Shown here in pieces: positions 4,969-8,143 of a stretch of 8,143 bases of DNA. Position numbers and translations under genes: made by a program. The DNA lies in the NCBI GenBank assembly GCA_910588285.1, contig CAJUQB010000153.1, positions 1-8,143 on the forward strand, given 5' to 3'. The DNA is from an uncultured Lachnospiraceae bacterium (GTDB taxonomy: Bacteria > Bacillota > Clostridia > Lachnospirales > Lachnospiraceae). The stretch's first letter is position 1. Each line of letters starts with the position of its first letter. The notes under the pieces were generated by a model, which saw nothing but the letters and a program-made list of their open reading frames with translations, had not been told where the DNA came from and did not search any database.

Positions 4969-6102
4969 ATGAAGCAGCTTAAAATCACACTGATACTCAT
5001 GCTTTCCATAGCAGCTCTGGGCCTGTGTGCCCTGATGGGCCTCTTCCTGTTCCATGGCAGCGCCGTGTTCTCCGGCAGCCAGCAGGATTATGCACTGGTC
5101 CTGGAAAAGGAAATAGATGCCCAAAGAATCCGCAGCCTGCAAATAACCATGTCCTTTGAGGATATCTGCTTCATCCAGGGCTCAGGGGATACCATACAGA
5201 TTCGGGAATATGCAAATTATACCCCCAAAAGCTCCCAGCTCCCCCGTGTGGAGGACACAGGCAGCGAACTCCTGATCAAGGGAGCGCGCGTACACTTTTT
5301 CTCCCTCTTTTCCCTCCGGTCCCGGAATGCCTATCTGGAGGTCAGCCTGCCGCCCCGCCTCTTTGAATCACTGGACAGCCTGCAGGCACAGACAGCCAGC
5401 GGCGATATCACGGCTGCTTTTCTCCTGCAGCCCAGGGAACGCCTGTCTGCTTCCACCACCAGCGGCGACATCATACTGGATACGATTGCAGGAAATACCC
5501 ATGTATCCTCCACCAGCGGCGGGATCTGGGTGAACCAGGTGGCCGGGGATATCACAGCCTCCACCACCAGCGGGGAAATTATCATAGATTCTATCAACGG
5601 CAATACCGATATATCCTCCACCAGCGGCGATATTACCCTGGGAGAGGTGGAAGGCAATCTGGAGCTTTCCTCCACCAGCGGGGAGATCCGTCTCCGGGCA
5701 GGGCATGGCAGCCTCCTTGCAGATACCACCTCCGGCGATATCATACTGGATCGGCTGGATGGGGATTTTCGGATTGACACCACCAGCGGAGAGGTCTCCA
5801 TCATTGACGGAAACGGCTATGGGCAGGCTGACACCGTTTCCGGAGATGTTTACCTCGCCCTCACTGCTCTCCTGGGGGATCTCTCGATCTCCACCACCAG
5901 CGGGGAGGTGGTTCTGAACCTGCCTGAAACCAGCTCCTTCACCCTGGATTATGACTCCAACAGCGGGGATTGCAGCACCTTTTTTGACGATGTGCTCTCC
6001 TTCAACCAAAAGGGCAGTCAGGCAAAGGGGACATATGGCAGCGGGGACCATTATTTGGCCGTTTCCACTGTCAGCGGAGACCTGTGGATCCAGGCCAAAT
6101 AA
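4969..6102 (+). CDS. DUF4097 repeat protein, membrane-anchored
   Basis: A 377-aa protein with an N-terminal membrane helix (about 5-29) and a predicted extracytoplasmic body. The motif [T/S]SG[D/E/G] recurs with its Ser at residues 144, 165, 183, 201, 219, 237, 255, 273, 291, 311, 332 and 369. From 165 to 291 the period is exactly 18 residues, pointing to a beta-solenoid in which each TSGD/E forms the same turn. This is the hallmark of DUF4097 (adhesin-like) proteins; the ending STVSGDLWIQAK is also typical. Residues 38-135 form a non-repetitive beta-rich N-terminal part. Cys20 does not sit in a proper lipobox (LGLC), so a membrane anchor is more likely than a lipoprotein. AGGGGGG (4956-4962) lies 6 nt before the ATG. 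As last gene of the PadR operon it may be a sensor or scaffold at the cell surface; the function is not established. Confidence 0.88.
   Translation: MKQLKITLILMLSIAALGLCALMGLFLFHGSAVFSGSQQDYALVLEKEIDAQRIRSLQITMSFEDICFIQGSGDTIQIREYANYTPKSSQLPRVEDTGSELLIKGARVHFFSLFSLRSRNAYLEVSLPPRLFESLDSLQAQTASGDITAAFLLQPRERLSASTTSGDIILDTIAGNTHVSSTSGGIWVNQVAGDITASTTSGEIIIDSINGNTDISSTSGDITLGEVEGNLELSSTSGEIRLRAGHGSLLADTTSGDIILDRLDGDFRIDTTSGEVSIIDGNGYGQADTVSGDVYLALTALLGDLSISTTSGEVVLNLPETSSFTLDYDSNSGDCSTFFDDVLSFNQKGSQAKGTYGSGDHYLAVSTVSGDLWIQAK
5461..5838 (+). repeat. Seven 54-bp coding repeats within the DUF4097 gene
   Basis: Seven consecutive 54-bp (18-codon) units each begin at the Ser codon of the SG motif. Irregular copies flank them (21-codon spacing before; 20 and 21 codons after, then one isolated C-terminal copy). 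Nucleotide similarity is strongest around CCACCAGCGG, repeated in most units, so unequal recombination could add or remove whole solenoid coils in frame. Confidence 0.85.
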
Positions 6103-6116
6103 GGGCATTGGCCCTT
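6093..6116. terminator. Possible weak hairpin at the end of the PadR operon
   Basis: Two mutually exclusive stems overlap the DUF4097 stop: GGCCAA (6093-6098) with TTGGCC (6108-6113), and AAGGGC (6101-6106) with GCCCTT (6111-6116). Neither has a proper T-run on the plus strand; on the minus strand the second stem is followed only by ATTTGG. It may help end transcription from either side of this convergent junction, but the evidence is weak. No other terminator was found in the remaining gap to 6175. Confidence 0.25.
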
Positions 6117-6175
6117 GGGATGATATGAGCTGCCCGACAAATGGGGCGTTTGCAATTTTTGCATGGCAAATGGCC

Positions 6176-6349
6176 TCAGATAAATTGATTTTGCTTTTGA
6201 TCATAATGATAATCAATGCCGGAAAGAGTCTCCTCCAGCATCTGCCGGTCCACATCCTGGCTTTGGCAGAATTCCTCCAGGCTGTTGTAGCTGTCCCGAA
6301 GCTTTGTATTGGTATAGCTTAACAGCATCACCGGATCCTTTGGTATCAT
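6176..6349 (-). CDS. DUF4250 family small protein
   Basis: A 57-aa protein beginning MIPKDPVMLLSYTNTKLRD and ending GIDYHYDQKQNQFI, a pattern I recognise as DUF4250, a short family common in clostridia with no known function. It is hydrophilic and mostly helical, with no membrane segment or obvious metal site. The start is well determined: AGGAGG (6362-6357) sits 7 nt upstream, and the ATG overlaps the acyltransferase TGA as ATGA (6349-6346). It is therefore translationally coupled as the last gene of the cyclase/acyltransferase operon. An ATG 30 nt upstream in the same frame lacks such support. Confidence 0.85.
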   Translation of the reverse strand: MIPKDPVMLLSYTNTKLRDSYNSLEEFCQSQDVDRQMLEETLSGIDYHYDQKQNQFI

Positions 6350-7101
6350 CCCAGCACCTCCTTTGTACCTGCCCTGCATGTCCCTGCCTCAATCTCCCCC
6401 AAGCGTCCGGCAATCCTGCCCTTCACAAGCTCTGCCATCTCCCGCTTGGACAATCCGCTGTATTCCTCATAAGGAATGGTCGGCAGGATATGAATCTGGG
6501 TAACCGCCTTCTTCAGGGAATTGCCATTCATGGCCTTGTAGGAATCATAGATTGCCACAGGCACCATCGGCGTCCTGGAGCGCTGGCTGCAGCTGAAGCA
6601 TCCGCCCTGAAATTCCTGGAGCTGATTGCGGTTACCGCAGTACCCTCCCTCCGGAAAAATCAGGTAATTACGCCCTTCCCGAATCTCTCTGGTCACCTCC
6701 TGAATGGCTCTTGCCTTATCCCGCATATCGCCAAGATCCATGGTCACTGCCTCCAGCAGGCCAACAATCTGCCGCGCCAGCAGGCGGTCTGCCCGCCCGG
6801 CCTCCCACAACACGCTGCAGGGCCGTTTCAATGCCAGCAGAATCCCCAGCGCATCGTACTTTCCCTGATGGTTGGAATAAACGGCAAATCCATCCTCAGC
6901 CGGAAGGTTCTCCCTGCCATATACCTCTGTGACAGTACGGCTTCTTTGACGCATATGGTCAATGATGCGGATTGCAAAGGCTTCACACTGCTGCCGGCTG
7001 TACTTGTCCCGATTCTTAATCATATAGTTCGCTTTCGGAATGGCATAAAGCGAAAAGGGCGCTCCTGTGGCCACTACGAAAAAAAAACGAAAATCCTTCA
7101 T
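6346..7101 (-). CDS. PlsC-like lysophospholipid acyltransferase
   Basis: A 251-aa acyltransferase of the PlsC/LPLAT family, expected to esterify an acyl group onto lysophosphatidate or a related lysophospholipid at the inner face of the membrane. The catalytic HX4D motif is NHQGKYD (residues 77-83, His78 and Asp83). The phosphate-binding motif is LIFPEGGYCGN (147-157), and VPVAIYDS (180-187) matches the last conserved block. The weakly hydrophobic N-terminus (5-21) may associate with the membrane. The length is usual for the family. GAGGA, overlapping the upstream TAG, lies 4 nt before the ATG, and the gap to the cyclase gene is 8 bp. The family call is firm; the exact acceptor is not proven, and the name plsC would be a guess because genomes often carry several homologues. 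Confidence 0.9.
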   Translation of the reverse strand: MKDFRFFFVVATGAPFSLYAIPKANYMIKNRDKYSRQQCEAFAIRIIDHMRQRSRTVTEVYGRENLPAEDGFAVYSNHQGKYDALGILLALKRPCSVLWEAGRADRLLARQIVGLLEAVTMDLGDMRDKARAIQEVTREIREGRNYLIFPEGGYCGNRNQLQEFQGGCFSCSQRSRTPMVPVAIYDSYKAMNGNSLKKAVTQIHILPTIPYEEYSGLSKREMAELVKGRIAGRLGEIEAGTCRAGTKEVLG

Positions 7102-7109
7102 CTCTTCCT

Positions 7110-7982
7110 CTATCGTATCACTTCATTCCTGTCATAGATGCAGCAGCCCTGACTTCCATGCCCCTTCACATAATACAAGGCCTTGTCCGCCTTGCGAAAG
7201 ATCTCCGAAAAATCAATCCGCTGGCCGCCGGGCTTGATCAGTATGCCGACGCTGACAGACAGAGCCGGAACACCCTCCACCGGCGTGGCAAGCCTCCTGT
7301 TGATATCACGGACACGGTTCCCCAGATATTCCATATGGCTCTCATCAATCCCCGGCATCCAGGTCATAAACTCATCCCCGCCGTACCGCCCGATCAGGTC
7401 CCCGGACCGGAAGCTCTCCCGCAGTACATCGGCCACGTACTTCAGCGCCTTGTCGCCAGTCTCATGGCCATATGTATCATTGATGCTCTTGAAGTTGTCT
7501 GCATCTATAATCATGAATGCCCCCCGCCTGCCAGAATGCACTGCCTCCTTAAAAAGAAATTCGAAGCCGCCACGATTTAACAGCCCGGTGAGGACATCGT
7601 GATCCGCCTTGCTCTTAAGATGCCGCTCACGCTCCCTGGCCGCCTCCAGACTGGCATTGCGGACCCGTGCCAGCATACGCAGCTCGTAAACTCCCTGCTC
7701 CTCCAAGTTCTTTTGCCTGGTAATATTATCCTGATAATCCTTCAGGACACAGATCACCTGGCGATACAGCACAACAGCCACAGTCACAACCAGGGCCAGC
7801 AAGGCCAGCAAAACAAAACAGTGCAGCCACATTTGCTCCCGAAGCCCCTGGGCTGTGCTTTGATATTTGGAGGCTGCCATCTGGCTCGAAACCACGCCAA
7901 AAATCACAAGAATGCCGGCAATTACACAGGTTACGATACACAGCCATCTCAGATGGATGCCATTTTTCTTCTTATCCTTCAA
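7110..7982 (-). CDS. Membrane-bound diguanylate cyclase (GGDEF)
   Basis: The protein makes c-di-GMP from two GTP. Counting from a TTG start at 7982 (290 aa), hydrophobic segments at about 11-33 and 55-79 flank a short presumed outside loop. A helical linker rich in Arg and Glu then leads to DHDVLTGLLNR (127-137), IDADNFKSIND (159-169), and the intact active site GGDEF (201-205). RSGD (192-195), five residues before it, is a canonical RxxD inhibitory site, so product inhibition is expected. No EAL, PAS or receiver domain is present. The frame extends to an ATG at 8060 (316 aa), but that ATG has a poor ribosome binding site and lies upstream of a strong promoter (8047-8019). TTG 7982 has GGAG 10 nt upstream; GTG 8003 is a further option. 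First gene of an operon with the acyltransferase. Confidence 0.9.
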   Translation of the reverse strand: MKDKKKNGIHLRWLCIVTCVIAGILVIFGVVSSQMAASKYQSTAQGLREQMWLHCFVLLALLALVVTVAVVLYRQVICVLKDYQDNITRQKNLEEQGVYELRMLARVRNASLEAARERERHLKSKADHDVLTGLLNRGGFEFLFKEAVHSGRRGAFMIIDADNFKSINDTYGHETGDKALKYVADVLRESFRSGDLIGRYGGDEFMTWMPGIDESHMEYLGNRVRDINRRLATPVEGVPALSVSVGILIKPGGQRIDFSEIFRKADKALYYVKGHGSQGCCIYDRNEVIR

Positions 7983-8018
7983 AACTACAACTCTCCATTC
8001 CACGTACGGTTTCTTTTT

Positions 8019-8047
8019 ATTATACACCAAACCAGAAAGCGTTTCAA
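8019..8047 (-). promoter_or_regulatory. Predicted promoter of the cyclase operon
   Basis: On the minus strand TTGAAA (8047-8042) and TATAAT (8024-8019) are 17 nt apart: five of six and six of six matches to sigma-A consensus. The start point would be near 8012, downstream of the first ATG of the frame, which argues that the cyclase begins at TTG 7982 or GTG 8003. No operator repeats were noticed around it. Confidence 0.65.
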
Positions 8048-8091
8048 TGTAATTCTTCATAATAAAACCGCCGCAGGCTCGGAAAGAGACT

Positions 8092-8143
8092 AGAGCGTGT
8101 TTGAAAATTGCTTTCTGGCAGCTGTGCGTTACACTTTGTGGGA
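8092..8143. other. Right-edge segment, possible dispersed repeat end
   Basis: The last 52 bases lie upstream of the cyclase promoter and hold no plausible gene. The stretch beginning GAGCGTGTTTGAAAATTGC and ending CACTTTGTGGGA resembles, from memory, sequence found repeatedly between genes in Lachnospiraceae genomes, possibly an insertion-element or MITE terminus. It runs off the window, so its partner arm cannot be seen. This is recognition without proof. Confidence 0.25.

Noticed and set aside
4969..5070. Lipoprotein signal in the DUF4097 protein
   Set aside because: Cys20 is preceded by L-G-L, which lacks the small residue required just before the lipobox cysteine.
6140..6175. Inverted repeat TGCAA-TTT-TTGCA (6151-6163) as a terminator
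   Set aside because: The stem is short and AT-rich, and it is not followed by a T-tract on either strand.
5331..6255. Long minus-strand reading frames opposite the DUF4097 gene
   Set aside because: They mirror the 54-bp coding repeats of the plus-strand gene, giving periodic Gly/Ala/Pro-rich sequence, with no ribosome binding site or recognisable family.
6304..7137. 277-aa plus-strand reading frame opposite the acyltransferase
   Set aside because: The minus strand has clear HX4D and FPEG motifs and coupled starts; the plus frame has no recognisable domain.

Overview
The window looks like chromosome from a low-GC-phylum Gram-positive anaerobe, most likely a Clostridia/Lachnospiraceae-type gut bacterium. 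This is inferred from protein families rather than a taxonomic marker: a Firmicutes-type nicotinate phosphoribosyltransferase, a PadR / DUF1700 (HAAS) / DUF4097 cassette, a DUF4250 protein, and a small soluble protein carrying the IGGADGPT signature. Shine-Dalgarno sites are purine-rich and strong, promoters are sigma-A like, coding DNA is moderately GC-rich and intergenic DNA is AT-rich. No rRNA, tRNA, CRISPR array, transposase or phage gene is visible.

Layout. (1) 1-203: AT-rich leader with a bulged palindrome at the left edge. (2) 204-2389, plus strand: pncB (NAD salvage) followed 2 bp later by a stand-alone ABC/SMC-like ATPase, a tight two-gene unit. (3) 2410-3587, minus strand: a GNAT acetyltransferase translationally coupled (ATGA overlap) to a 221-aa protein that opens with the IGGADGPTAIF motif of Na+-pumping decarboxylase beta subunits but has no membrane segments. 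(4) 3588-3806: divergent control region with two promoters, a 28-bp near-perfect palindrome between them and a 9-bp direct repeat overlapping the plus-strand promoter. (5) 3807-6102, plus strand: PadR regulator, an eight-copy 13-bp tandem repeat in the gap, a four-helix DUF1700/HAAS membrane protein, and a membrane-anchored DUF4097 protein with an 18-residue repeat. (6) 6176-7982, minus strand: a membrane diguanylate cyclase, then a PlsC-like acyltransferase, then DUF4250, spaced 8 bp apart and overlapping by 4 bp. (7) 7983-8143: the promoter of the cyclase operon, and at the right edge a sequence that may be the end of a dispersed repeat.

How the genes may work together. The PadR/DUF1700/DUF4097 unit is a recognisable envelope-signalling type cassette: a cytosolic repressor, a membrane protein whose N-terminal helical domain could communicate with it, and an extracytoplasmic repeat protein. 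The cyclase/acyltransferase/DUF4250 unit joins c-di-GMP synthesis to membrane lipid synthesis in one transcript. The most unusual things visible are the perfect 13-bp tandem array inside the PadR operon, the long palindrome in the divergent region, and the soluble protein with the decarboxylase-beta motif. I do not see convincing evidence for a wholly new defence or mobile system.
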